DNA of 64,000 nt from Malania oleifera (taxonomy: Eukaryota > Streptophyta > Magnoliopsida > Santalales > Ximeniaceae). How positions within the stretch are numbered: position 1 is the stretch's first letter; every line of letters starts with the position of its first letter. Of this stretch, positions 11,076 through 22,784 are shown one piece after another. The DNA is taken from the NCBI RefSeq assembly GCF_029873635.1, contig NC_080424.1, positions 1 to 64,000 on the forward strand, written 5' to 3'. The notes beneath the pieces are model-generated. The model was not told where the DNA came from. It was given only the letters and a program-made list of their open reading frames with translations, and searched no databases. Made by a program: the position numbers and the translations under genes.

Positions 11076-12068
11076 TTGTTTCAAGTATATATATTCTGAA
11101 AATACATCATTTATCACATAATCGTCAAAACCATCACAACATAACTCATCTTTTCATTATACCTGAAAACATGTTTCATTCGTTAAATTTTTCAAATTAT
11201 AATATATTCCACGTAAAATAATATTCATGCCACACATGTGCTATAAAAAAAAAAAACCATACTTCATATTCTAAAATCGTGAATTCCTTACATCTCATGC
11301 ATACATATACATTTTAATCATCATAACAGTATTTTCTCAATCATACATTTCATTCATAATCCACAATATAACATATGCTTTTCTGAAAATAAATTTACTC
11401 ATAACCAATAATAATTTGTATAGAAAATTACTGCTTTAGTTTATTCCCTTACCTGGCTATTGAGAAATTCCTTAGGACCCAAATCCTACGCCCTTAGCGC
11501 CCGAAATTCAACTCCTAAAATTTATATTTTTCCTAGATTAATTAATTCATTTCTCCAAAATAATACCCATCTAGCCTTCCCTAGGCTCCATATACCACAA
11601 ATTAATATTTAAACTATTATTTAACATCCCTACTTAATTTTCTAAATTTTGCTTGCGGGTCTCAAAATTACATTTGCGGCGCTCACCCGGGCCCTAAATT
11701 TCAGAAATCCTATTTCAGTCCCAGATGCTTAATATTTTAGCATTTCTAAATTAATGCTAATTAATTAAAAATAAGCCCCTTAATAATCGCCGCACCCCAA
11801 ATTTGGGGTTTTGGCCTGACACCCCCACGAGAATTCCGTCCCACTAGACTTGTAGAGAATCATCCCTAGATTCTTGTGGTAGTGTCCGTTCGTCAATTGG
11901 GCTTATATTTTGTAAGAAATTAAAGAAAAATGGAAAAATGGCTTACCCCAAGGAATATGCTTACGCCGCTCCTACCACCGATCCGCTTCGTTAGAAATGA
12001 CGGCAGCGGCAAATGGAGTCTAGTGGTATCTTCGGATTTTCGATCGGGCGAAAATCCGTCACGAAATC

Positions 12069-12070
<2 letters not shown>

Positions 12071-12108
<38 letters not shown>
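12071..12108. repeat. (GA)n microsatellite
   Basis: Uninterrupted GA run in the LTR, upstream of an AG-rich and then AT-rich stretch. GA runs recur at this place in the other LTRs of the window. Confidence 0.9.
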
Positions 12109-12111
<3 letters not shown>

Positions 12112-14361
12112 AGTGCAAAGAAAATGAGAAGTAAAGAAGAAGAAGAAAAGAAGAAGAAGAAAGTAAAATAAAATAAAATAAAATTCATTGCATATTTAAA
12201 TCAACCTTTAGGAAACGTCCTGAAGGCTTCATCTTCAAAACTTTACCTATATAATTATATTATATTATATATATTTTTTTTTCCTTTTTACTTTAATCCT
12301 TATATATATATATAGACACACACACACACACACATATATCTTTAATATTATTTATTTAATCAATTCAATTTAATAATATTTAATTAATATTAATAATGTA
12401 TTTTATTTATAAAAATAGAAATAAATTTTTAATTATTATTTTTTTTCTTTTTCTTTTAAATCCGATTAATTAATTAATTAATTTTTTATTTTTATTTTTA
12501 TTTATATTTTTGAAATCAATCTACTAATATTTTATATCTCTTTTTAGGGCTTTTACATTTTTGTCCAGATAGGACCTATGAAAACTGTGCTACAACAAAC
12601 AACCTAAGCAGCGAGAAGCTGAATTCATAAAACCATAACCATATAAATACGTTACAATACCAGAGTGTCTGAACAATTTCCAAAACATACATACACAATT
12701 GTTCCCAGAAATACCCTCAATTGAAGCCAGGGCTATACAAAATAACCTCCAAAAAATACTCACCCTACTGATGGGGCAGTATAGTAGCCCCCTCTATGTG
12801 CGAGCCTGATCTGCTCGCCTAACTAATTCACCTGAAAAATATTAAATCATCGGGATGAGACAACGCTCAGTAAGACGAAATATGTTATTGTTAGTGTGTG
12901 GCAAATGAGTTACATATTCGTAAAACCTGATTTGGAAATACTGTAGATAATTGAATCTAAGAAAACATGTATAAAGAACGTACATTATAGCTCATCCTTA
13001 TGTTACTTAACATAACTATCTTTATGAATTTTCTATTCATAATACTTCTAATATTCATAGTTACATCTACTATTTCAGTAAATTTGAGTAGACGTATAAT
13101 AACTGAAAATATTTTCTTGGATGGATAACTGCATGTCATGATTTAACCCCTCATGACAGGGTTGTGCGGCTCGTAGGCGGGACCTATCTTGGTTGGCCGA
13201 CCAGAGTAAGTCAACTGAATTCTGACAGTCAGATCGGCCTCCTCAACCCTTATCTGAAGGGGAGCCTATCCACAACGTAGGCACGATTGACTACTAAATA
13301 CCACATACTATCTGAGTAATTTGGTTGCACTCTGAACTAAATATAGCTACGATACTGTGCTCTATAAACTTATATGTAATGGTCCATCATGGTCTAATAC
13401 TATATAATACTTATATATACGATTATCTTACTGTTTTATCATGATTCCGATATAATTGAAATAACCATAACGTGGTATAAACTTATCTGAATAAACTATA
13501 ATAACTGAATATCTAAGGTAACTGATTAATTGAATTATCTGAATAACTGAAATATCTTATTAACTGAAATAACTAAATATAATGGTTCTAAAATCTGCAT
13601 ATTAGGGTTTTCTGAAATATGCTGTAAAATATAGGTTTCTGTACGTATATTGTAAATCATGGTATTCTGAAAACTGTATAAATTGTATATCATGCTACTG
13701 TAGAAACTACATAAACGTAATTCTTGTAAAAAACTGTGAAAAACTTTGTACTAAATCAACATTCTCATGCCACACAACTAAAACTCATTAAACATAATTT
13801 GTAAAACCTTGTACATTCCTGCTCTGATAGTATCATTTCTCAATACAAAACACATTTCTCAATTTCTAACACTTTCCCAATATAAATTCATTATTCCAAA
13901 ATTCCTCAAGCCACAAAAGTTTTCACCTGATATTCATATTATAATTATCACAGTGAATATATTATAATCTCATTTTCACATATTTACTCAACCAGTAGTT
14001 TTCAAAAATAACTGTTATAATTTATTCCCCTTACTTGCTTATTGAGAGGCTTGCTAAAATCCCTAAATCCACGCCTTTGGCATTCGAAACTCAAAACCTT
14101 GAAATCACATTTTCCCTAATTCAATTAACTCAACCCCAGAATTACAATTATTTCAACATTTCCTAGGCTCACACACTCTTAATACTAATTAAACTTTAAA
14201 AATAATTAATGAATATAATTTTACTATCCTTACCCTAGCCTTGGAGTGGTATCTAGGAAATCCAAATTAAAAATTTGCTCCGATTAAAATGACGAGGATC
14301 GAAGTTAGGACCCTGTGGTGGTGTCCGATTGTCGATTTGGCTAAAGATTTAAGAAAAGATT

Positions 14362-14363
<2 letters not shown>

Positions 14364-14400
<37 letters not shown>
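14364..14400. repeat. (GA)n microsatellite
   Basis: Uninterrupted GA run in the minus-strand element's LTR. The reverse complement of the same feature sits at about 46701-46728 in the related solo LTR. Confidence 0.9.
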
Positions 14401-14403
<3 letters not shown>

Positions 14404-14534
14404 CCTTATCTCAGGAGTGGTGGCTACGATGCTTCTATGACAAATCCACTCCGGTTAAAATGTCGGTGACGGATAATGGAACCTAGAAGTAACTAACGGT
14501 AACTAACTAATATATATATATATAATTTAATTAA

Positions 14535-14690
14535 TAATAAATTTTTTTTTATAATCACTATAGTTTGGCTCACAGCTTCATTGCCTAGTACCGCCATGTG
14601 GTGGAGATGGCACCAGATCGATCGAATCCAAGACTCAAACCCTTACCATTTAACTAAGAAAGTTTTAAATTTGCCACCTAAGTTACCCTT
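14535..14690 (-). mobile_element. Possible SINE-like remnant
   Basis: Read on the minus strand, TTAGTTAAATGGTAAGGG followed by GGGTTTGAGTCTTGG loosely resembles the A and B boxes of a tRNA-derived promoter. The segment continues into GC-balanced sequence and ends near a T run. Neither box is a good match and no target duplication was found, so this is tentative. Confidence 0.2.
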
Positions 14691-15460
14691 AGGGGCACGA
14701 TCAAATAGATGATTACTTTTGTACTCCTTTTTTGCAAGGTTGTCTCCGTATACTGCTCTGCAAGTTTCTTCACTTTATCTCCTTAGTTGATGAGGAAATT
14801 TAGATTCTTGGCTTTCAAGTGATATTTCATTACTTCGTTTGTGCTTTTTTGCCACTACCCACATATGTTGTTCGCCTATGATAACACCACTCTGACATAA
14901 GACTCCACCCATGTATAATTTTCATGAATCATGGGAATGAATTTGGGTTGGACTCGGGCTATAACTAACTTAATGGGTAAATATTCCAAACTTGCTTAGC
15001 GTTTCTGGTAAACAAGTCAGTTTTGATTGACCCTTTATAAACCTGTCCCTGTACTAAAACCCGAATTGATTTAAATTATGGTTATAGGTCACTCGTTCAC
15101 CTCCATCCTCGTGCTTCCTTTTAAGCCCTCAATCTTCAAAAATTTGTCAAATTTATGCCAAATTAAAAAATTATTATTTTAATATTTTTTTTTCTTAGAC
15201 TAATATAAAACATTTTATCCAACTAAATAAAGTAAAGTAATAATTTTATCATAGGCCTATAAAATTTTTTTAAACTTGGTTTAGTCTTCAACCAACTAGT
15301 TTAATTCTAAATATTATTCTATTTATATTAGTTTTAATATTATATTACCAACAATTAAATTGTTAATCAACTCATTTATAAACACCTAAATTTCATAATA
15401 ATAATACGATAATGTGACAATGAATAAATAAAAAGAATGACATGATATATATCATGTGTG
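14691..15460. other. AT-rich intergenic DNA, no gene seen
   Basis: No coding potential or repeat structure stands out. Confidence 0.6.
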
Positions 15461-15466
15461 CATAGA

Positions 15467-15619
15467 AATTATTATGTACACCAGGTGCATTCATCGAAGT
15501 CAATATGATTTCACCATGTGTCTTCATTTGAACTAAATTAGGTAGTTATAATTATTCATTATACATATGGTGAAATCATATTGAACCCATTATGTATAAC
15601 ATGTATACTTAATAATTTT
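15467..15619. mobile_element. Short palindromic MITE-like element
   Basis: Two arms of about 50-55 bases are inverted copies. The left arm holds ATTATGTACACC then CAATATGATTTCACCATGTG; the right arm holds the reverse complement CATATGGTGAAATCATATTG. They flank about 35 bases of spacer. Length and structure fit a stowaway-size foldback MITE, but the superfamily and target duplication are unresolved. Confidence 0.5.
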
Positions 15620-15711
15620 TCCATCACTACATATGTCATACTAAAACACAAAACCGAGAAAACTAAAAAGCAAATGTGAGATTTTTTTTTTTCAAAGAAT
15701 ATCAAAGGATT

Positions 15712-17703
15712 GGCCTGAGTTGTTTTCTAAAAATATTATTTTTTATTAAAAAAATGTACAAATATATGACAAGTAGTTCAATATTTCTAAAAATGTGTTA
15801 AAAGTGAAACCAAGTTTTCAAAATTAGGTTTTACTTTAACTTTTACATAGTCAAAGCACGGTCACATCACCTAACACACACTAAAACCTAATTTTCAAAA
15901 TTAGGTTTCAATTGAATTAACCTCACACAGTTAGTATCCAAATCACTTGACACATTGAAATCTAGTTTTCAAAATTAGGTTTCTATCAAAATTAGTAACT
16001 TGATTTTGAAAACTTGTGTGCATATGCTCGTCCTGCATGCACCATGCATAAAACTGAGATTTTGTAACTCGATTTTACAACCAAATTTTCATTACTCAAT
16101 TTCTATTCTAATATTAATATTTTTAACCTTTCTAACCAACAGGTTATGTTAATTAATATTTTAATTGACATTTTAATTTTTTTTTAATTGCCTTCTTAAT
16201 ATTCTTTAGTTAAAATTTAATTTTTTATAATTAAAATTTAATTAAATTTTACTCAATTAGAAAATATTTGTAATTAACATTTTATATATTTTTCTAATTA
16301 AGATAATTAATATTTATGATAATTTAAAATTTCTACTATTATTTCATAATAATTTATTATTTTAAATATAATAACACAATATGATTATATTATATATCTT
16401 ATTGGGAGAAGCAAAAAAAATTAGGTCCCGCACCGGAGGGCGTCTCCTATGTCGATGTGGTTGTTTTCGTTGCAGCTATTGCTGTTCATCATCATCAATC
16501 TCATGTGTTACTTCTTCGATCCCATTATTGCAAGAATGAATAATTTTTGGACTCTCTAACTAATGCTTAATTTTTAAACGCACTCAATAACTTAAAAAAA
16601 TGACTTCACTAATACTACAAATTTATTAAATTGAGGGAGTGTAACAAGTACTAATACTAATAAATAATTGTTTTCACTATTCTTTTAAATCACACTACCA
16701 CAAATATTTTTTAATAGTTAAATTTTGAAATTCTAATTTCAATTACAAATATTTTCTAACAATTAAATTATATATTTCTATTTGATTAAAAATTTAATTG
16801 TATTTTAATTAGAAAATAATTAGATTTTTTAATTATAGAATATTAAAATGGTAATTAAAATATGAACATAAATATTAGTTAACTTGTTGATTAGAAATAT
16901 CATAAATACTAATAAAAAATTTTTAATATTAAAATTAAAACTAAGAAATGAATACTTGATTGCAAAGTTAAGTTATGAACGCATGCAGATTTTCAATACT
17001 TATTACTACATACCAATTTAAGTGAAAATCTAAATTTCAAAAAACTAGGCTTCAATATGCGTTAGGTTATGTGAGTGATTTTAACTGCATATGGGTTATT
17101 TCACTAGAGACCTAGTTTTGAAAAATTAAAGTATTATTTGGTTTTATTGTCAAAAAAATGAAAATAAAAAATGAAAACAAAAAATTAGACACAAAAAAAC
17201 TATTTCACTGTATGGGTATGAGCAACGGGAAATTTATGTATTAAGAGGATTAAATAAAAAAAAAACTATTTCATTGTCAAATGAACAATTTAATACAAAA
17301 AAAAAAATTATTTCTTGATATTAAAATTTCTGGCAACAGATCACCAAAACGACTGAAAATCATAAAACCTTATTTTCAATTTTTTTGACAAATAGTTGAA
17401 AATAGATAACAAAGACCGAAAACTAACATTTATAAAAATATTAATCTATTTTTTCAAAATATATTTTTTAAAATTGAAAAATAGAAATAAAAAAATAACA
17501 ATAATACTAAATAGATCTCAAAATTTTAGAGTGTGTCAGGTGGCGTGACCATACTTTAACTATATACGGTTAAAGTGAAACCTAATTATAAGAACTTGGT
17601 TTCACTTTTAGCACATTTATAAACATATTAAACCACTTATCATATATTTTTATATTTTATAATCAAAATAATATTTTAAAAAAAACAAAAAACACTCGAG
17701 TCT
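15712..17703. mobile_element. Large foldback element with long inverted arms
   Basis: The left arm (about 15712-16290) and right arm (about 16738-17703) are imperfect inverted copies. Shared blocks include TGACAAGTAGTTCAATAT opposite ATATTAAACCACTTATCA, AAAGTGAAACCAAG opposite CTTGGTTTCACTTTT, and an inner AGAAAATATTTGTAATT opposite AATTACAAATATTTTCT. The right arm carries extra sequence. The central loop contains a GC-richer stretch (about 16405-16545) unlike the AT-rich arms. There is no transposase. Long arms could mean a Mutator-like or Foldback-type element; no 9-bp target duplication was recognised. Confidence 0.65.
15884..15908. repeat. Perfect short palindrome in the foldback arm
   Basis: Two 12-base arms (AAACCTAATTTT and its complement) surround a single C. 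The half motif TTTTCAAAATTAGGTTT recurs at about 15811 and 15963. Confidence 0.8.
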
Positions 17704-18674
17704 GCCTACCATTGAACTAGTCATAACTACCAGTCAAACTAGTCACTACTACAAGTCAATGTGCTCCCACAAACCACCCATCAATTACCACTAGTCCTTC
17801 TTGACCTAATCTCTTTAGAGTTGATTATGCTTCGGGCTTTAATTTTGCAAAGAAACGTAATATTAATATAGTAAACCAACTAGTTGTAGAAAATATTAAT
17901 TGAAGATCATATGGATATTCAATTGGACATTTTATATCATAGGTCATACAATTTTCAACTACAAGAGATATTATTGAAAGTGTCCATGGACTCCATTGGG
18001 TCAAGTACAATTTTAATAAGGAGATTTCTTATCTTAAAATAGAATATATTTTTATTTATTTTTAATGAAAAAGGTATGGACAAAATTATAAGATAATTTT
18101 TTGAAAAAAAATTAATAGATTTTATTTGGGTAAAAAAAGGAAAAAAAAATAAATTCATATTCTGTTATATTTTTTTGTTTATATTAAATACTATTAAAAA
18201 TAAAAATTTACTCTAATATAAATAAAATTTAAGAAAATTTACATATTAATAGTTTATAAAATTAATTTTTTATTCATTAGCTGTTTGCTTTTTTTTTTTT
18301 CACTTGCTTTGATAACCAAACATAATAAAAGAAATTTTGTTTGAAATTTAAAATTTTTTTAAAATTTTTTTTTCCAAATTTTAAATAGGCCTTAACAAAT
18401 AGTTTTTATAAAAAAAATTTATAAGATATTTTTAACTCTTTGTTGTTGAAAGTTAGATTTTAAAAATTAGATAACAATTTTTTTGACAAATTATTTTATT
18501 TTATAGTATATTTACTTTTTTTAAAAAAATTATAAAATTATTTATACACTAATTATATCTCTTAGAAGAACATATTTATTTTACTTGTTTTAAATGTTTA
18601 ATAGTCTTGAATTTTTTAAAGAAATTGTTTATGATCATATAAATTGATGAAAAAAAGATTCATATAACTGATCT
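17704..18674. other. AT-rich intergenic DNA, no gene seen
   Basis: Long A/T runs and no recognisable coding or repeat structure. It ends at the Copia 5' LTR; the GATCT at 18670-18674 is that element's left target duplication. Confidence 0.6.
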
Positions 18675-19069
18675 TGTTATGAAAACCATAAAAATTAATG
18701 GTTGTTACCCCTTCATTTTCCACCACCATAATTTATCTGCTATCCTTATTACCCTATAAAAGGGTCATCTCTCCCTCTCATTTGAACACACACACATAAA
18801 GCTTGGAGTAGGCATGCGAATAGAGAGGTTGAGAGAAGAGGAGAGATAGAAAGAAAGAGGGATATTTTATATAATGTCAGTTCCAAATCATCTTGTAATT
18901 CATCCCGAGATAGTGAAATTTTTAATCTCATCCGCCCATGGAATAGTTATAGTCGAACCACGTAAAATTTATGTCTCATCTCTATTTATTTTTTGCATCT
19001 TTTATAATATTGTCGAACCACGTAAAATTTTTGTCTTGTTTCTATTTATTTTTTGCATCTTTTATAACA
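18675..19069 (+). repeat. Copia 5' LTR
   Basis: It starts TGTTATGAAAACC and ends TTTATAACA. A good TATA box, CTATAAAAG, lies at 18754-18762. An internal near-duplication with the phrase CGAACCACGTAAAATTT occurs at about 18953 and 19014. It is alignable with 50472-50862 along its whole length. Confidence 0.9.
18754..18762 (+). promoter_or_regulatory. TATA box of the Copia LTR
   Basis: CTATAAAAG, conserved in the 3' LTR at 50551-50559, about 80 bases into the LTR. Confidence 0.7.
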
Positions 19070-19144
19070 CATTATCAGTACGAGACTTTAACTATCTGAA
19101 ATATATTTTTTAAATCATATTTAATTTATTTCTTGTAAGTTTTA

Positions 19145-19460
19145 CTCCTAAGAGTATAATATTCTCCATAAGAGAATATATTGTTTAAAGTTTAAAGAGT
19201 ACTAATCTCTAGAAGAGATGATAAGATAGTCCTCCTAAAGAGACTATATATTTAAATTTTTCGTCTATATATTTAATCTTCCAAAGATATAGACCTCCTG
19301 AAAAGGTTATGTATCTAGTCTCCATAAGAGATAATAAATATTTACCTCCTGAAGAGGGTATATTTTTAATCTCCTGAAGAAATGTTAAAATCGACCTCCT
19401 CAAGAGGTGAGACGTTTATCCTTCATATGAGGTATTACATTTAACCTCTAGAAAATGTGG
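19145..19460. repeat. Series of small hairpin-like repeats in the Copia leader
   Basis: About ten degenerate copies of a self-complementary motif of the form ACCTCCTGAAGAGGT are spaced every 25-45 bases. Examples are CTCCATAAGAG, CTCTAGAAGAG, CCTCCTAAAGAG, CCTCCTGAAGAGG and CCTCCTCAAGAGG. Each can form a short stem with a 4-5 base loop. They lie between the LTR and gag, where retroelement RNAs carry packaging and translation signals. Confidence 0.65.
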
Positions 19461-19660
19461 TAAATTAGACCCATTTTCATATTGTAATTAAAATCATACT
19501 CATAAAGAGTAGAAATTGAGAAAAAATAGTGTCCCTCAAGAAACATATTTAAGCACCCCCGGAAAGGTAGAAGTAATATTATATCTATTATTATCTTAGC
19601 TTTATTTCAGTTTTTATATTTTGTTTTCTAAATTGCCTTATTATTGTTAATTTATTCACA

Positions 19661-19880
19661 TGATGAACCTAAGCAAAGTTAAATTTGTTCCTTTTGATAT
19701 CAAAGACAACAATTATTATCATGAATTCTTGATGTTGATATTCATATAAATGTAATGAACTTGAGAAATACTATTTTAAATGAAAATACCGCATCTTTGC
19801 AGTATCGTGCAAAAGTTATGATCTTTCTCCGTCATCATTTAGATGAAGAATTAAACAGAGAGAAAATGTAAAAATGAATT
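19661..19880 (+). pseudogene. Copia gag fragment
   Basis: The frame begins MNLSKVKFVPFDIKDNNYYH. After a frame change it reads NLRNTILNENTASLQYRAK and MIFLRHHLDEELNREKM, recognisable as the N-terminal part of plant Copia Gag. Stops and a frameshift break it, and the sequence leaves Copia around 19880. Confidence 0.7.
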
Positions 19881-20152
19881 TTCTTCATAGGAAATCTGTT
19901 TTGGACTATATAAAGAGCACGTGGTCTCGTCGACGAGACACGTCGCTTCGTTGATGAGTCAATGAAGAGAGCTTGTCGACGAACACCTCTTGCTCATCAA
20001 CGAGTTTCAGGTCCTAGAAACAATCTCTCGGTAATTTTTCATCGACGATCCCAAGAAGGATGCTCGTTGACAAGCGCCCTACATTCGTTGACGAGACCCT
20101 GTAAGTCCCTTTTTAAAAATTTTCCTTTTTCTTTCTTTTATTTTATTGTTTA
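19881..20152 (-). mobile_element. LTR fragment with palindrome cluster
   Basis: A TATATAAAG near 19898 is followed by many degenerate TCGTCGACGA sites to about 20095, then by AT/CT-rich sequence. This is the layout of a U3 region read in reverse, as in the LTRs ending at 29250 and 37276. The left edge joins Copia gag and the right edge abuts the LTR starting at 20153. The parent element is not identified. Confidence 0.55.
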
Positions 20153-20165
20153 TGTAACAACCCGG

Positions 20166-20370
20166 GATTTTTACACAGGGCCTCGTCGACGAACACAGGG
20201 AATTCATCGACGAGCGCATAAGGGGACCTTGTCGACAAAGCCACGCCTCGTCAACGAGAAGATACCGAGAAGGGTTTTTGGGACAGTCTGAAATTCGTCG
20301 ACAAGAGAGGAAGTTCGTCAACAAAATTATTGAAGGACTCGTAGACGAGGTGACGTGTCTCGTTGATGAA
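20166..20370 (+). promoter_or_regulatory. U3 palindrome cluster and TATA box, LTR of element B
   Basis: About eight matches or near matches to TCGTCGACGA lie in 200 bases (for example CTCGTCGACGAA, TTCATCGACGAG, CTCGTCAACGAG). They end just before CTATAAATAG at 20378-20387. Most deviations are C-to-T or G-to-A at CpG positions. Confidence 0.7.
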
Positions 20371-20945
20371 TCCCTCCCTATAAATAGCTGAAACTCGGAT
20401 TTTTAACCAAAATTCAGCGCAGAATCCTTCCCTCTCTCTCTCTCCTACGACTCCCTCCCCTTCTCTCTTCGATCTTGGCCCCATTTCTCGCTGGATTGAA
20501 GATTTGAGGCCACCACGACACTCCTGGCGAAGTTCTCTGCAAGTTTGTCGGAGCAGATCGTGGGGAAAGTTGATTTGAAATTCATCCCAAATCCAGGGTA
20601 AGACATTTTATTCATATTATGTCTTCCTTGTAGTTATAAGAAATGTTGTAGGTAAGAAAATAATGATATTTTGTTCTGGGGATATTATTTTCAGGATGTT
20701 GAGTTAGGAACCCTGTGGGTATAGGGACAGAATCTAATAGGAGCTTTTCAGAGTTAAGGTAAGAGAAATATGCTATGCTAACAATCTTTAATATGTATAT
20801 AGAATATTATGAATGAGTGTTTCAAGCATGTATATCAGATTATTTTCCAAAGAAATTATGAATATTATCTTATAGCAGAAAATTATAGAAATTGAGCATG
20901 AGACTATGTTTATTCAAATGTGTGGCATGAGTTTATTACAGTATC

Positions 20946-20948
<3 letters not shown>

Positions 20949-20992
<44 letters not shown>
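20949..20992. repeat. (TA)n microsatellite
   Basis: Long TA run in the LTR of element B; much shorter in the partner LTR at about 33627-33642. Confidence 0.9.
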
Positions 20993-20994
<2 letters not shown>

Positions 20995-21149
20995 TTTTAC
21001 AATGTTACATATATACAGATATTCAGATATTTCAGAATGTTAAAAATGAATGAGACTGACAATATTTTTAGAGAAAAATATGATTTCTAGACCATAACAC
21101 TCAGACAATTTATTCAGACAGATTATACAATGATAGCATCAAAATGCCA

Positions 21150-21370
21150 CAGCAGATATACAAAGCACACAGATATTATATACAGAGCACACAGATATTA
21201 TATACAGAGCATACAAATATTATATATAGAGCATACATATATTACATACAGAGCATACATATATTATATACAGAGCATACTGATACTATATACAGAATAT
21301 ACAGATATTTTATACAGATATTACAGATAGTTCAGACAGAAAACACAGATATTACAGACAGATAATATAT
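21150..21370. repeat. Minisatellite (about 21-24 bp unit) in the LTR of element B
   Basis: Tandem units of the form ACAGATATTATATACAGAGCA are repeated seven or more times with drift, then shortened toward the right. The same array occurs in the partner LTR at about 33800-33990. Apparent open frames over it simply translate the repeat. Confidence 0.85.
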
Positions 21371-22464
21371 ATATTTCAATCAAATATCTCAGAAAATACA
21401 GTTCAAAATTATAGTGTTATGGTTGTTTTTGAAATCATGTTAAAAGAAGCAAGATGAGTATATATTTATATATATGTATACAGTATTACACGATATCAGA
21501 TCCCTGTGGAAATTATAGACAGATATAATTACAGCAGAGCATGGTACCGTTGCTAGTTTCAGACACTTGCAACCACATGACTTAGATAACATGTGGATTC
21601 CGTCTAACCGTGCTAGGAGAGATTTGCAGTCTCCCCAGCATGCTAGGTTGAGGTAGTCGGTTAGACGATGACAGAGGTTTAAGATAGCCCAAAGTGATTG
21701 CAGTGGGTCAGGATCTACATAGATCATTACACAGTGGTGAATGATAGAGATTGACTTACCTGGAGGGCCGACCAGAGTAAGTATAGCCTACGGGCCACAG
21801 AACCCTATCATGAGGGGATATACCATGATATATAGATCCCAGGGTGTAGCAGAAGTTCCTATGTACAAATATATCACATAGAAGCAATTTATATTATTAT
21901 ACTAGCAGTACCTTTAGATATTAAACTCAGATACACAGTCATATTTTAAAGATTACATGATAGATAGATATATTTTGTATAGTTTATCAGTTTTCTTAGA
22001 TTACAGTATTATTTCAATAGTTTAATTATTTAACTCAGCCGCCACACACTAGTAATAGCATATTTCCACTTACTCAGTGTTGTCTCATCACAATGACTTA
22101 CCATTTTTTAGGAGATCCAGCTAAGCGAGCAGATCAGGCTCGCGAGCAGAGATTGACTTGAGCTACCCTTGTAGGAAGGGTAGGTATTTTTTAGATAACA
22201 GTATTTTTGGGATAGTCTTAAGGTTGTAGTGACGTCACTGGGTATTTTGTATTGTAAATATGTTGTAGAGCAGTATAGTTTTCTGGTATATTATATTGTG
22301 TTGTATATAGCAATTGCCCGTTTTATGTACCGTTGCTTAGATATGTATGACAGACAAAGTTTCCTTAGTGCTCTTTGAGCCTGGGATGTTATTTTCAGTA
22401 TTTCTGACAAATGACATTTATTATATTTATAAAAAAAATGTTGAATAAATAGCAGGTTGTTACA

Positions 22465-22482
22465 GTTTGGAATCAGAGCCTA
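22465..22482 (+). other. Primer-binding site of element B
   Basis: GTTTGGAATCAGAGCC follows the LTR terminus; one base differs from the initiator tRNA-Met PBS TGGTATCAGAGC. Confidence 0.85.
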
Positions 22483-22784
22483 GGTTGCTAGGTTTTGTAG
22501 ACTTTAGAATGCAACAGGTACAATACTAGAAAATAGGAAAAGAATTTGAGGATTTGTTCTATGGTCTAAATACAGGATTATCGTGGTGGGTTCTGTGTTT
22601 TTCCTGAGGTGACGATTTTAGGAAAATCATAGTAAACTATCGACGAGTCGTGTGTTTGAGTCGCAAAATTGGATTTTGGGGTAGGAACAAGAGAAATAGT
22701 TGACAGTGAATTTGAGGTTTTAGTTGGGGGGAGTAAAGTATATTTGTATAGGATTTTAAAATAGTGTTTTGTGTATTTTCAGGG

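Larger units (their letters stand above)
10033..12557 (-). mobile_element. Solo LTR (Tekay-like, LTR type A variant) with TTTTT target duplication
   Basis: It begins TGTAACGTCCCTC and ends TTTTACA, flanked by TTTTT at 10028-10032 and 12558-12562. That duplication is weak evidence because it is a homopolymer. The body matches the other type A LTRs in reverse orientation: AACCCGTGGGTAGCGGGGAC, the minisatellite, CCCTCGTGGGATGG. Its U3 part is longer and AT-rich, and it lacks the TCGTCGACGA cluster seen in the other copies. No internal sequence remains, so it is a solo LTR left by LTR-LTR recombination. Confidence 0.75.
9958..14500 (-). repeat. LTR of the minus-strand element, interrupted by a solo LTR
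   Basis: The + strand sequence starts TGTAACGACTTG at 9958, right after the PBS complement, and is cut at 10032. It resumes at 12563 and resembles the LTRs at 20153-22464 and 46338-49016. Shared landmarks are the GAGCCTGATCTGCTCGC block, the GATGAGACAACGCTCAGTAAG block at about 12855, the CCCTCATGACAGGG block at 13150, and a GA run before CTCAGGAGTGGTGGC at about 14410. The outer (U3) end near 14500 could not be fixed; similarity fades into AT-rich DNA. Confidence 0.7.
20153..22464 (+). repeat. 5' LTR of element B
   Basis: TGTAACAACCCGGG at the start and GTTACA at the end give the canonical TG...CA. The order inside is palindrome cluster, TATA box (20378-20387), a CT-rich transcribed start region, a GGAACCCTGTGGGTATAGG block, TA and ACAGA minisatellites, and the conserved ACTTACTCAGTGTTGTCTCA block. 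33293-35097 is its truncated partner. Confidence 0.9.

Noticed and set aside
21130..21365. Open frames rich in Tyr, Ile, Gln and Ser
   Set aside because: They translate the ACAGATATTATATACAGAGCA minisatellite of an LTR; the repeat unit is a multiple of three in places, which keeps frames open.
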